Assembly (NCBI RefSeq): GCF_026262505.1
Contig: NC_067205.1
Location: 23,717,585 to 23,781,584 of the forward strand
From: Trichomonas vaginalis G3
Lineage: Eukaryota > Parabasalia > Trichomonadida > Trichomonadidae
DNA length: 64,000 nucleotides
Reading direction: 5' to 3'
The translations under genes and the position numbers were made by a program. Positions 36,652-46,448 of this stretch are shown here, piece by piece; positions within the stretch are counted from its first letter, which is position 1; each line of letters opens with the position of its first letter. The notes beneath the pieces are model-generated. The model was not told the DNA's origin. It ran no database searches and worked only from the letters and a program-made list of their open reading frames with translations.

Positions 36652-37711
36652 TAATGGCATTAAAGCGAATTTCCTAATTTCTTCTCAATTTAATTCCTAG
36701 AAAAACTTAGGAATTAATGATTGGAAATAGGTCAAAAAATTCCTAATATAAAATTCATACTTATAATAAAATCAAAATTCGAAAATATCTATTTTTCAAA
36801 ACACGCATCCAGAAGCAAAAAAAAATAGGAAAAAATCATGTTCTTATAAAACTCGCTGATTTTGCAATTTTTATGTGATTTGAAGTGATAGAATATATTA
36901 TCATCTTATTAAAACATATACTTCATTGTTACATTCACAAAATATTAATCAGAACACTAGGAAAAGTGGATTTTCGAAAAAAGACGATAACGATTATTTG
37001 CAAATCGCCTCTCAATTTTGAGAGACTTTCAATTTTTACAGTGGACCCTTAAAGAAACATTCCAAATTCTTGAGCAAACATAAATTTTAGCAATAATATA
37101 CTTGTTTTATTGATCTATTTTTCTATTTTCCTGCTGAATTTTTCAAAAACAGTAAACTTTTTTAAAAAAGTTAATTTTTTTTATCTGCAATTACCAAAAT
37201 TTTCAAAAAAAATTTATTGTCAAAAAGTTCTTATTGAACCTTGGCATAATACATTAATAGGGTAGGGGAACAGTTTCACAAACATTTTATTAATTTCGAT
37301 AAGAGAATAAAATTAGATTATTGAATTCACGAATTATTTTTGATATGTCATCAATTAAATTAAAACACTCTAAAATCAAACACTATTTCTTCAATTTTGT
37401 ACAAATTTATTATGCTATTTTTGTCCAGTGATTTTATTTTTCTTTCAATTTAACTCAATAGGATATTTCTTCCTAATATTTAATGTACTTTTAATTTCTC
37501 ATTAAATAGCTTTTTAAGATATTCTGAAGGTATTCAATCCTCATCACAAAACTTTGTATTCAAAAAAATAATAATCTCACAACACTTTATCCCCGATTCA
37601 ATTATCGATATCATCAAAACCAAGTTTATTTTATTGCATTCAACCAGCTTGATCATTTTATAATCCAGATGATGTCACTAAAACTGACGCTTTCAAATTA
37701 TTTGAAATAAA
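36652..37711. other. Host intergenic region, no gene seen
   Basis: About 1 kb of very AT-rich DNA with many short A and T runs between element B and the transporter gene. I see no coding sequence, RNA gene or repeat family here. Confidence 0.6.
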
Positions 37712-38593
37712 ATGAAATGCCCAAAGAAAGTGTTTGGCACCAAATGCGGAGCACTATTTGGATTTCAATTATGCATACTTTTTACATTTGCTGGCGGAAC
37801 AGTTCTTGCTTATAAACGAAAGCTTTATGGAAATACTTTGCCATTTTTAAATGTTGCAATTACTTACTTTCTAGTCCTAATTTGCAATCTATGGAGATGG
37901 GATAAGTCTGAATCTAAGTGGTGGGGATACATATTGGTTGCAATTTTTATTATTGGCGCCGATTGTTTAAATTTACTGGGCTACAACAAGACATCGATTG
38001 CATCAGTAATGCTTCTAGTTTCTACAGAGATTTTCTGGGTTGCCCCCTTATCATTCCTCGTTTTTAAAAGGAAAATAAATTGGATTCAATTTCTAGCGAT
38101 GATTTTAGGCGCTGGAGGCGTTGCTCTTATTATTGTTGCTCAAGGAATTAAAGGCAGCCATTTAATAGGTAATATAATTGCAATTGGTGCTTCAATTTTT
38201 TACGCAATTGTCAATGTAACCCAAGAAAAGATAGTTAAAGATGACACAATTGGACTATACTTATGCAGATTTTCATGCGCTGCAGCTCCATTAGCAGCAA
38301 TATTGAGCGGTTCACTCGAATATAAGACAATTAAAGAATATAAATGGGAATTTTGGTCTATTTTCTTCCACGTTATATACCCAATAATCCTTGCAGGATA
38401 TTACATGTTCATGCCAATTGTTTTGCAATATTCGAATGCAACTGTGATGATTCTATCTTTTCTTACAACTAATTTCTATTCTTTAGCAATCGATATGTGT
38501 CTTTTTGGGAAGCCATTTAGTTGGCTATATCTTGCAGGGTTCTTGTGCATACCTGTTGCGGTTGCTATTTTTGTTTTATGTGAAACCAAATAA
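37712..38593 (+). CDS. Host drug/metabolite-type transporter, SLC35F family
   Basis: A 293-residue polytopic membrane protein with about ten hydrophobic segments, e.g. ALFGFQLCILFTFAGGTVLA, WGYILVAIFIIGADCLNLLG, FLAMILGAGGVALIIVAQGI and LYLAGFLCIPVAVAIFVL. The pattern, including YNKTSIASVMLLVSTEIFWV after TM3, is that of SLC35F1/2-like (DMT superfamily) carriers of the secretory or plasma membrane; the substrate is unknown. The start ATG is the first in frame. After the stop at 38591-38593 the same frame stays open for 28 codons (KKPELDGLVSQELLSNPEL...) to a TGA at 38678-38680, reading like a normal acidic cytoplasmic tail. The stop may be a recent truncation or be read through. Confidence 0.85.
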   Translation: MKCPKKVFGTKCGALFGFQLCILFTFAGGTVLAYKRKLYGNTLPFLNVAITYFLVLICNLWRWDKSESKWWGYILVAIFIIGADCLNLLGYNKTSIASVMLLVSTEIFWVAPLSFLVFKRKINWIQFLAMILGAGGVALIIVAQGIKGSHLIGNIIAIGASIFYAIVNVTQEKIVKDDTIGLYLCRFSCAAAPLAAILSGSLEYKTIKEYKWEFWSIFFHVIYPIILAGYYMFMPIVLQYSNATVMILSFLTTNFYSLAIDMCLFGKPFSWLYLAGFLCIPVAVAIFVLCETK

Positions 38594-38680
38594 AAGAAAC
38601 CAGAGCTAGATGGATTAGTATCTCAAGAACTATTATCAAATCCAGAATTGATTTATACAGAAACAGATATCAAACAATGA
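38594..38680 (+). other. In-frame tail after the transporter stop codon
   Basis: Twenty-eight sense codons in the transporter frame, with Leu/Glu/Ser-rich hydrophilic composition, end at TGA. The composition resembles a C-terminal tail rather than the AT-rich spacer beyond it. 38681-39026 holds no other gene. Confidence 0.5.
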
Positions 38681-39026
38681 TTTTTTGTTTTTATTTATAA
38701 TAAAGCGGTAAATTGAATATCATCTGTAGTGAACTCAATTTTTAATTGCGAAATATATTGGATTGCATCATTATTTTTTTGAATTGAATTAAAAATCGAA
38801 AATGCAAGTAAAATATCTTATTATCAAGAAATAACACATGCCACAAAGAGGAATTTGTAAATTTCAACTAGACATTTTCATTATTTTATTTTTTTTTTTT
38901 TTTAAAAAAAGGTACTGATTTTAATAATTGGCACTTTATAACAAACAAACATATAATGTGTATTTAGAAGCTTAAAGCTTGAAATAGCTGGATGTAATGT
39001 AAATGTTGTTAGCCGACTGGAAGTAA

Positions 39027-39355
39027 TGTGTTGTATTATATCTGTTGAAAGGGCACATTTCTTTAAGCGATATATTGGATTCTTCATTGGAGCAACTATC
39101 TTCACTAGAGAAACTGGAAGAGCAATCACTTGAGAAGAATGAGGAAGAACAGACTGGATTCCATCCCAAATTGGAGTCTGAACTCAAATTGAAGCGATCA
39201 GATGATTGGAAGTTCTGGAATGAGTTCATGATTGGAATGAACAATAAAAATATAAAACCGCTATTTCTTATGAAACAGATAAATGGTTTTACAATTCAAT
39301 TTTTTGTTAGAGAAAATAAATTATATCCTATGCAATCCATTATTATAAATATTCA

Positions 39356-39356
<1 letters not shown>
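39027..39356 (+). pseudogene. Host gene fragment cut by element C
   Basis: A frame open from 39027 to the element C insertion reads as an acidic, helical protein (SSLEQLSSLEKLEEQSLEKN, then RSDDWKFWNEFMIGMNNKN and FFVRENKLYPMQSI). It has no ATG near its beginning, so either the gene is already incomplete on the 5' side or it starts at an internal Met. Sequence after element C (62041-62123) can continue a Lys-rich coding frame to a stop. No family is recognised. A minus-strand Ser-rich frame overlaps it and is less convincing. Confidence 0.4.

Positions 39357-39358
<2 letters not shown>
39354..39358. repeat. Target-site duplication CACAA, left of element C
   Basis: CACAA adjoins the poly-A tail on the left. 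CACAA recurs at 62041-62045, one base after the poly-T tail. The exact edge is blurred by the A tract. Confidence 0.6.

Positions 39359-39386
<28 letters not shown>
39357..39386. repeat. Left poly-A tail of element C (30 nt)
   Basis: An A tract between the CACAA duplication and GGTAGTGGGG; its first bases may belong to the duplication. Confidence 0.75.
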
Positions 39387-39388
<2 letters not shown>

Positions 39389-39530
39389 TAGTGGGGCTTC
39401 CAGGGCTGCGCCCCTCTAGCCCCTGAAGATGTTTAGTATAAATGAAGTTCTTATATACGGGTCTTCCAGGAGCTTTTCACAAAATATATATGTTTTCATG
39501 TTTTGTCACTTTTCTGTCACTTTTCAGGTA
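39387..39530. repeat. Left terminal inverted repeat of element C
   Basis: Begins GGTAGTGGGGCTTCCAGGG with the GGGC-TGC-GCCC hairpin. It corresponds to the methyltransferase-side end of element B. Confidence 0.85.
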
Positions 39531-39555
39531 AAAACATTTTTATTATATATATAAA

Positions 39556-40374
39556 ATGAATTTTACAAAACCACCGTTACCCTTCTTTGGAAATAAGAGT
39601 AGATGTAAAGATATTCTATTGAGAGAACTTAAGAAACTACCGAATGGTCTAACATTTGTAGATTTGTTCGGTGGAAGTTTCTATATATCTCATTTGTGCC
39701 ATACTGTATTTCCTGACTCAAAGATTATATGCAATGACTTCGACAACTATATGAACCGTCTCAAACATATACCAGACACAAACAAAATATTGAAAGAGTT
39801 AAAAGAAAAGATACCTATAGGTAAGATGGAACGTATACCATTAGATAAGAAAAATACTGTCAGAGAGGTTTTGAAAAAAGCAGAGTATATTGACTGGGAT
39901 AGTATATCTTCTAGACTATTATATAGTGGTGCTATAAGAGTTCATGACATTGAAACACTTATGTCAAAAGTTTTATATCTTAACTATACAAATGTTTTCA
40001 AAGAGGACATAGAAAAATATATTGAGGGTATAGAGTTTGTAAGATGTCATTGGACAGAGTTGTATGAAAAATATAAAGACAAGGAAAATGTTTTCTTTAT
40101 AGTGGACCCGCCGTTCTATAACACATGGGATTTTCAATACCAAGTAGACTGGACTTTGAGAGACTCTTTAGAAACTTTAGACGTTTTACATAACCATCCA
40201 TGCTTTTACTTTACATCCGATAAAAGTGGTTTGGAAACCGTTATGAGATGGTTAGAGGACATACATGACTATGAGTTTATATATGACAAGATAGAATATG
40301 AGAGAGGTCCTATAAACTGGAGAAAGTGTCATAACAAAGAAATTTTATTAGTAAGTAAATGTGGTTTGAAATAG
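39556..40374 (+). CDS. Dam-like adenine DNA methyltransferase, element C
   Basis: A 272-residue D12-class (Dam/DpnM-like) N6-adenine methyltransferase. AdoMet-binding region PPLPFFGNKSRCKDILL at residues 6-22, FVDLFGGSFY near residue 34, the catalytic IVDPPFYNTWDF near residue 187, and a C-terminal target-recognition part ending RKCHNKEILLVSKCGLK. The length is typical of Dam (about 270-280 residues). GATC is the usual target of the class, but specificity here is unknown. It sits at the extreme end of the element and its end overlaps the 43-residue membrane protein gene. The ATG follows ATTTTTATTATATATATAAA. Confidence 0.9.
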   Translation: MNFTKPPLPFFGNKSRCKDILLRELKKLPNGLTFVDLFGGSFYISHLCHTVFPDSKIICNDFDNYMNRLKHIPDTNKILKELKEKIPIGKMERIPLDKKNTVREVLKKAEYIDWDSISSRLLYSGAIRVHDIETLMSKVLYLNYTNVFKEDIEKYIEGIEFVRCHWTELYEKYKDKENVFFIVDPPFYNTWDFQYQVDWTLRDSLETLDVLHNHPCFYFTSDKSGLETVMRWLEDIHDYEFIYDKIEYERGPINWRKCHNKEILLVSKCGLK

Positions 40375-40490
40375 GACTACTTGTTTTAGGTTTTTTCCAT
40401 TGTGTCATTTACTTATTTGACGTGGCAGAAAGATATAGAGAATATGAAGATGAACCAATGCCTGCAAATGTCCAGTATATGTACTCGTAA
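40359..40490 (+). CDS. 43-residue single-pass membrane protein, element C
   Basis: Same protein as in element B (35492-35623): a hydrophobic segment near the N-terminus, then an acidic tail ending VQYMYS. It overlaps the methyltransferase 3' end by 16 bp in another frame. Conservation of the frame in both copies supports it. Confidence 0.6.
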   Translation: MWFEIGLLVLGFFHCVIYLFDVAERYREYEDEPMPANVQYMYS

Positions 40491-40513
40491 GAGATATTTT
40501 TATCTAATATTAA

Positions 40514-40876
40514 ATGGACGCACAGAACTTAGCGAATGCACAGCAACCTGGACAACCAAACCCAGAGAATATTCCAAATGAAGTTAGAATACAAACTGCA
40601 ATGGCAAACTATGGTCAAGTGCCAACAGATGTACAAATGCAAACTGCCATGTCAAATGACGCTGCGTTAGGTTTGCCACCATGGTATGCAAATATGAGAT
40701 GGAAAGAGTTTTATACAAACCCTGAAGTGGGATATAAACAACTCTATGCAGATGACGCGAACACAGGAGTTGACCCAGAGTATGTTTTCTACCAGAGGAG
40801 AAATAGAATGTATGAGCTCCAGTTAAAGAATGCAATGGAACTCAGAAGGAAACGTAAGAGACTAGGCGGACATTAG
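40514..40876 (+). CDS. Asn/Gln-rich small protein, element C
   Basis: A 120-residue protein. It has a polar N-terminus (MDAQNLANAQQPGQPNPEN), two QTAM repeats (RIQTAMANYG and QMQTAMSNDA), an aromatic middle (LPPWYANMRWKEFY) and a basic C-terminus (ELRRKRKRLGGH). The basic tail suggests DNA or nucleoprotein contact. The layout resembles small virion core proteins but no family is recognised. An ATTTTTATCTAATATTAA box precedes the ATG. Confidence 0.6.
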   Translation: MDAQNLANAQQPGQPNPENIPNEVRIQTAMANYGQVPTDVQMQTAMSNDAALGLPPWYANMRWKEFYTNPEVGYKQLYADDANTGVDPEYVFYQRRNRMYELQLKNAMELRRKRKRLGGH

Positions 40877-40894
40877 ATTTTTACATATAGTAAA

Positions 40895-41137
40895 ATGGGT
40901 TTCTTTGGAAGAATAGGAAACTTCTTTCGAAATGTTGGAAGAGGTATATGGAATGGAATAAAAACCGTAGGAAGAGGAATTTGGAACGGAGTCAAAAATA
41001 TTGGTAAAAGAGTAGGTCAGTTCGTTGGTATTATACCTAAAGACCCTGAACCAGAAGAACAAGCTCCTGTTATACAACAGCCTGAACCTGCACCACAGTC
41101 TAGTTGGCAACCAAATCCAACACCTCAACCGTATTAA
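40895..41137 (+). CDS. Cationic amphipathic peptide / lytic virion protein candidate, element C
   Basis: An 80-residue protein. Residues 1-47 are a run of amphipathic Gly/Arg/Lys/Trp/Phe segments, with two near-repeats GRGIWNGIK and GRGIWNGVK, strongly cationic. The rest is a Pro/Gln/Glu-rich tail (PEPEEQAPVIQQPEP). Membrane-lytic peptides of adenovirus protein VI type and antimicrobial peptides share this pattern, so a role in entry is plausible. Function is inferred from composition only. Confidence 0.6.
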   Translation: MGFFGRIGNFFRNVGRGIWNGIKTVGRGIWNGVKNIGKRVGQFVGIIPKDPEPEEQAPVIQQPEPAPQSSWQPNPTPQPY

Positions 41138-41141
41138 AAAA

Positions 41142-41988
41142 TTATATTTTTACCGTTCGATAGTAGTTGTATATGAAACTAAGTTCTAAGTAAAACGCGT
41201 GGTATAATGGAACTATTCTCTTTCTTCCATCTGTTGTAAACCATACTTGAAAGTCTGAAATACTTCCACTCGGTGGTTCATATAGCTTTGTAGGTTTTTC
41301 GTAAAAGTCATTTGCCAAGCATAAAAAAGAGTTTTGGGCGCCAGAAAATGAAGCATGAACTATAATAGCATCTGAGTCGAAAACATTTTCATATGTTCCA
41401 TTAGGGTTTTCGACTTCATAAAAGTCCGGGTGTACTGGATATTCTGCAGGCTGATTTAACATCCTCAGAAACCTATACCATGCCAAGTTGTTATATTTTG
41501 TAGAAATATAAACGTTTCTCCAAGGTCTTCTATTTATTGATTTTAACAGTTGCATTTTTCCTGTCATATATAATATCGAGATGGTACTCTCCTTCGTCAA
41601 TGTTGTACTGTTTGCATATTCGAGATAGATATCGTTTATTTTTTCTTGAAAAGCTTGAAGAGTTGTTTCTAAGTTTACAAGCAAATTCACTTGTAAAAGT
41701 TTTCCCTGTTTCAAATTTCTCATACGTACGTTTCTCTTTGTTATAGTATCGAACTTCAAAACCGACCGTAAATGGGAAACCATGTATGGCTTCTGAAATG
41801 AACTTCATTCTACGAAAGCCAATAGCTTTTGTGACAGATGGGTCTCTTAACCATCTTAATGGGTAGTCAAAACGATAGCCTTCATGCTTTACGGTCTCTG
41901 TCTCAAACTTTTGACCGACATTAGTAAAAAGTTCATCTAATGGTTTAGTTGTAGCAACTCTAGAATTTTCTTTTTCTATTGAAAGCAT
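41142..41988 (-). pseudogene. Virion-type family protein, paralogue 2, element C (broken)
   Basis: Counterpart of 33995-34842 in B, starting MLSIEKENSRVATTKPLDEL and ending ELSFIYNYYRTVKI. Its start is 18 bp from the divergent fibre gene. The copy is broken. Confidence 0.65.
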
Positions 41989-42006
41989 ATTTTATCTAGA
42001 ATAAAA
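41989..42006. promoter_or_regulatory. 18-bp divergent intergenic gap, element C
   Basis: ATTTTATCTAGAATAAAA is the whole spacer between paralogue 2 and the fibre gene, with the AGAATAAAA box facing the fibre gene. Confidence 0.6.
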
Positions 42007-43533
42007 ATGTCGAAAGAAACAGCGTCTATGAGAGAAATACAACACAACCGACAACTCATTTTGCAAGCTCTAAATAAGAAACACAACAAACTTTTCAAAC
42101 TATTCTAAGATATCTGAGTCATTGAAAGAAGGAAACTTAAAACTGACGATAAACCCATTGACAGACGAGTTTCTGTTTCAAGACAGTAAGAACCATACTG
42201 TTTGTATAAATCCAACAAAAAGAACTTTAAACGAGAAACCTATAGATGAACTTCTTTTGAAAAGCAGATGTTGACAACAAAGCTGACAAAGAGTATGTCA
42301 TTGAAAAAGTTCAAGAAGAACATGACAGAGCAGATGCAACATATGCAACAAAAGAACATACTCATCCTGAACTAGCGGACAAAACATATGTTGACAATAA
42401 AATGTCAAGTGAAGTGACAAGAGCTGAAAACGAATATTCTAAAAAGACTCATACACATACCATTGCAAATATTACAAACTTACAAGAAACCTTAAAACAG
42501 GAAAAGTGACGTTGGACATACACATACTATATCTGAAATAACAGACTTAAACGTTAGCCTTGAAAAGAAAGCTGACAAAGAGTATGTAGATGCAACAAAA
42601 GACTATATTTTCGCATGGACAGATAGAGCATACCCACAAAAACACCATACACATAACATCTATGACGTAGATGAACTTCAAGAAAAGTTAGATGACAAGG
42701 CGGATAAAACATATGTTGACAATAAAATGTCAAGTGAAGTGACAAGAGCTGACAAAGAATATTCTAAAAAGACTCATACACATACCATTGCAAATATTAC
42801 AAACTTACAAGAAACCTTAAACAAGAAAAGTGACGTTGGACATACACACGATTTCTTCGCAACTGTTGGTATAGAAAATATTGAAGGAACGGTTGAAGAA
42901 ACTGGTGGGGATGTATTAAATTGGAAACCTCCTAACTTTCCACAAGGTTTAACATCGGAGGATGACATAACGACGATGAAATACATTAGATGTAGAAATG
43001 TCTATGTCATGAAGGATGAAAACAATGTTAAATTCACTGCTCAAGATTTATATGACAACAAAGCTGACAAAACAGAGCTTCAAACGTTAAAGACAGAAAT
43101 ACTTCAAACAGTATATCCTATAGGTTCTATTTACACGTCAATGAACTCTACCAGACCAGAAGTAGTACTTGGTTTTGGAACTTGGACTCAAATAGTCGAC
43201 AGGTTTTTGTATTGTGCAAACTCTTCAAAGGAAACAGGTGGAAGTAAAACGATTTCAGGTGAAAACTTACCTGCACACAGTCACTACATAGATTTAAGTA
43301 CATCTCAAGCAGGTTGGCATAAGCATAGATTTTGGGATTGGTCAGCAATGAAAAAAGGTAAAGGATATGATGTTAAAGACAACGTTCAGTTTGCTATAAA
43401 TTGTTTCTGGGGTAGCACACAGGGAGAAGGAAACCATACACATCGCGTTTCAGGGTATACACAAACAACGGGACAAAGTAAAGACTACATGCCACCTTAC
43501 ATGACAGTTTACGCATGGTATAGAATTGCTTAG
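42007..43533 (+). pseudogene. Phage-like tail-fibre gene region, element C (broken; 3' part open)
   Basis: Begins MSKETASMREIQHNRQLIL. Repeated fibre units follow, each with an ADKTYVDNK-like helix and a THTHTI or HTHDF strand. The collar-like domain has YPIGSIYTSMNSTRPEVVLG, FGTWTQIVDRFLYCA, GGSKTISGENLPAHSHY and the end MPPYMTVYAWYRIA. This matches the plan of the T4 Gp10 C-terminal/short-tail-fibre collar family of phages. The long open stretch from 42727 covers the last units and the collar. Its presence with integrase and capsid genes suggests receptor-binding fibres on virions of a protist virus. Confidence 0.8.
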
Positions 43534-44491
43534 TCGTCATTTTCAACTTCTTTAGCATATTCGTCAGGAGTTGTCTTATATTTGTTAGGAACTGTCTTTG
43601 AAAGTATACCACCTTGAACTTTGACAAGTTTGAAACGAGGTCTGACAATAGTAGTTTTATCTTCTGCTTGCAGTCTGTACATTTTTGCCATGTTTGCCTA
43701 AAACTTCATAATATTCTCTTGTATACTTTCTTCTATTTTTACGAACACGAATGCGAGTACCTGTCGAGTTCCCATTGTTGTCATAGTCAATAGTATTTTC
43801 ATATGGGTCGCGTTTAGGTATTTCTATTTTTACTTTGTCACCTTTCTGAAGTTTGAAGCCTGGCATTCTTTCTTGTTTGTCTCTTTTGACTAAACTATTA
43901 AATATATAGTCTTTCTCTAAGTCAGGGTTGTTTTTCATTTCTTCGGGGGAGTGGTTTCCCAAACCTTTTTGTTTACGGCTATTGTAAATATTTAAAACTT
44001 GTCTCATCTTTGCCATGGAGAAATGTCTATACTTGTCGTCATATGACATTTCATCTACCTCACCACCTTGTGGTTGGTTTAAGTCTCTTAAGATTTTTTA
44101 TACAACTGTCAATGACACCAAGAGCAGAATGGTTTTGGTCGACAATGAAATATTGGTTTACATTTTTTGAACGCAGATAGTTTTTAATATCGTCTGATTT
44201 GAAAGAACGTTCACAGTCAGATGTCAGTTTTGTTGGATGGTATTTGTCAACGAATATTGTCAAAGCAGTTTTCACATCTAAAATATTTTTGGACTGTAAT
44301 GGTATGGCTTCACAGTATCTTGTGTTTTGACCGACAAATATTAGCCAGTATGGAGGTCCATCTGTTCTAACTCTCGGAATGTTTTCCAAGATATCCATAA
44401 ACCAAGCATTTGGTGTTGAACTAAAGATTTTTACCATGAGTGCTTTCTTTGTTGCCTTAGAAACATAGGGGTCCTTGTTTGGATTCGTCAT
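43530..44491 (-). pseudogene. Integrase, retroviral (rve) type, element C (broken)
   Basis: Counterpart of 31517-32471 in B: core with NAWFMDILENIPRVRTDGPP and KYHPTKLTSDCERSF, C-terminal basic segment with KGDKVKIEIPKRDPYENT. Its end overlaps the fibre gene by 4 bp and its start is 16 bp from the next divergent gene. The copy is broken. Confidence 0.8.
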
Positions 44492-44507
44492 TTTTAACCC
44501 ATAAGAA
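44492..44507. promoter_or_regulatory. 16-bp divergent intergenic gap, element C
   Basis: TTTTAACCCATAAGAA separates the integrase start from the Gly/Ala-rich gene start. Confidence 0.6.
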
Positions 44508-45083
44508 ATGGGTTTATTTGGCGCATTAGCAGGAGTTGCATCCAGATTTTTGCCCGCAGTGGGAACAATAGCCAGAGGTGTATTTGGAGTTGGAAGGAAG
44601 ATTTTGAGTACATTAGGTATACTTAAAGAGAAAGCACAACCTATTATACAAACTGTACAGAAAGGTTGGGATGTAGCACGAGATGCAACAAATCTTATTC
44701 CAAATCCTGAAACAAGAGGAAAAGTTCAAGGATGGATGGACAATGTTTCCAGACAAGCAGGAAACTATTATAACAAAGCAAATGACTACTATAACCAAGC
44801 AGGACACTATATGGACCAAGGTGAAAGATTCTTTAACAGAGGATATAACCATGCACAACAGTGGGTAAACAATAACCAACCGCAACCACCTCAAAACTTG
44901 GGGAATGTAAAGTTTTTTACTGGAGATGAAATGAACAATACAGCTTTAAGACAAATGGGCTCAAGATGGATTTGTCGACTTCCAGCAGTTACACAACGTG
45001 TTTGTCAAGTTCTTCCTATACCTCAGGAAGTTTTAGACCGACTTAAAAAACAACAACAACCAGTTGAAAACAAACCAAACTAA
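44508..45083 (+). CDS. Gly/Ala-rich membrane-active protein, element C
   Basis: A 191-residue open frame. Residues 1-30 are hydrophobic and Gly/Ala-rich (MGLFGALAGVASRFLPAVG), then helical, then Tyr/Asn-rich repeats (AGNYYNKANDYYNQAG), a Gln/Pro linker and a basic end. It could be two adjacent proteins in B. The N-terminal segment could insert into membranes. Element A has a gene of the same plan at 8637-9164. Confidence 0.6.
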   Translation: MGLFGALAGVASRFLPAVGTIARGVFGVGRKILSTLGILKEKAQPIIQTVQKGWDVARDATNLIPNPETRGKVQGWMDNVSRQAGNYYNKANDYYNQAGHYMDQGERFFNRGYNHAQQWVNNNQPQPPQNLGNVKFFTGDEMNNTALRQMGSRWICRLPAVTQRVCQVLPIPQEVLDRLKKQQQPVENKPN

Positions 45084-45099
45084 ATTTTTCTGAGATGAA

Positions 45100-45430
45100 A
45101 TGACCGAAGAAGTTGAAACGGTAGATTTGACACCACAAACAAAAAGTTCAGAACCATTGTCAAAACCTGTCAAAGAACTTACAGATGAAGAGAAAAAATT
45201 CAATAATAGAAAGTGCCAGGTCTGGAAATACAAACCCTAAACTATAAAGTCACTTTTCATAGAAATGGAACGGCTAGTATCTCAAAAAAGAAACAGACTC
45301 TCACAAATAAAATATTGAAGTCTGAAGGAGCTTTCGAGACAACAGATGGAAAAGTTTACTTCACTGACCAACAGTTCATATATAGAACATTCTCATTGAC
45401 TTAGAGTCGAAATATTCTAAACTTTACAAC
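45100..45430 (+). pseudogene. Small hypothetical protein gene, element C (broken)
   Basis: Starts MTEEVETVDLTPQTK after CTGAGATGAA; counterpart of 30572-30911. It is basic with SISKKKQTLTNKIL in the middle. Broken. Function is unknown. Confidence 0.5.
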
Positions 45431-45464
45431 AAACACAAAAAGTTGAAAAGGAAAACAAAAACAA

Positions 45465-45689
45465 ATGGCATATGATATTTATGAAGATGTTGACAACACA
45501 ACTGTTCCTGCAGGTGAGGTAAAGTCAGAGGAACCGAAAGTGACGAAAAACCGATAGAAGAAGAGAAACCAAAAACTGAAGATAAACCAAAACCAAAGTT
45601 TAGTTTCCAAACTAAACCAAGTCAACCTTCATTAGCTGGTATGGGTTGGCGTCAAAGACTTTTGGCAGCAGGTGGTTATGTAAAGTAAA
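45465..45689 (+). pseudogene. Small Lys/Glu/Pro-rich protein gene, element C
   Basis: Counterpart of 30330-30554: MAYDIYEDVDNTTVPAG at the start and a hydrophobic, basic end (MGWRQRLLAAGGYVK). Broken in this copy. Confidence 0.5.
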
Positions 45690-45715
45690 AAAACATTTTT
45701 TTATTTTTATTTGAA

Positions 45716-46437
45716 ATGTACGCTGAGTTTGTTGGAGAAGACCGTTGGGAAACTTGTTTGTTAGATGAGAAATATGAAATGGCATACCATTTTAAAACAA
45801 TATATTTTTAAAAAAATATTTTTTTATTTTATTTGAAATGTACGCTGAGTTTGTTGGAGAAGACCGTTGGGAAACTTGTTTGTTAGATGAGAAATATGAA
45901 ATTCACTGTTGTGAGTCATTTGAAGTCAGAAACAAAAAGACAAAAAGAGTTTTAAGCGAATGGGAGCGAAATGACGGATATGCTATTATGAAGATGAGTG
46001 GAAAAAACTATTTTAAACATATTGTCATTGCAACTCATTTTATACTGAATCCTAACAATTTACCTTTTGTAGACCATATAAACCGTATAAGAAACGACAA
46101 TAGACTTGAAAACTTACGTTGGGTCACTTGTTCTGAAAACAATAAGAACAAAAGCAAATTTGGAGATATTGTATTCGAATTTGTCGACGAACTAGAAGAT
46201 GAAACAATTGAAATTACAGACTATGGCGAGCATACGTTTGAGTTTTACTACTATAGCGAAGAACAAGACTCTTTCTACTTTTATACCGGCGTAAACTATA
46301 GGAAATTACAAGTATATTTTTACTAAGGCGGGCTATGCTTATGTAAACACTAGAGATACAGATGGAAAACACGTTCAAATACTTCTTAACAAATTCAAGA
46401 AGCTATATGGCATACCATTTTAAAACAATATATTTTT
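45716..46437. repeat. HNH cassette with flanking direct repeats, element C
   Basis: Direct repeats containing ATGGCATACCATTTTAAAAC lie at about 45779-45810 and 46406-46437 around the HNH gene. A short repeat of the HNH start region precedes them at 45716-45778. The arrangement is identical in B. Confidence 0.75.
45838..46424 (+). pseudogene. HNH endonuclease, homing type, element C (broken)
   Basis: Counterpart of the element B gene, with FVDHINRIRNDNRLENLRWV. Broken near its end. The gene region runs to about 46424, where the downstream direct repeat begins to overlap it. Confidence 0.75.
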
Positions 46438-46448
46438 ACATATATTAA

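Noticed and set aside
38972-39244. Minus-strand Ser-rich protein
   Set aside because: No ATG at its beginning, and the plus-strand frame has more protein-like composition; the Ser runs mirror Glu/Leu codons on the other strand.
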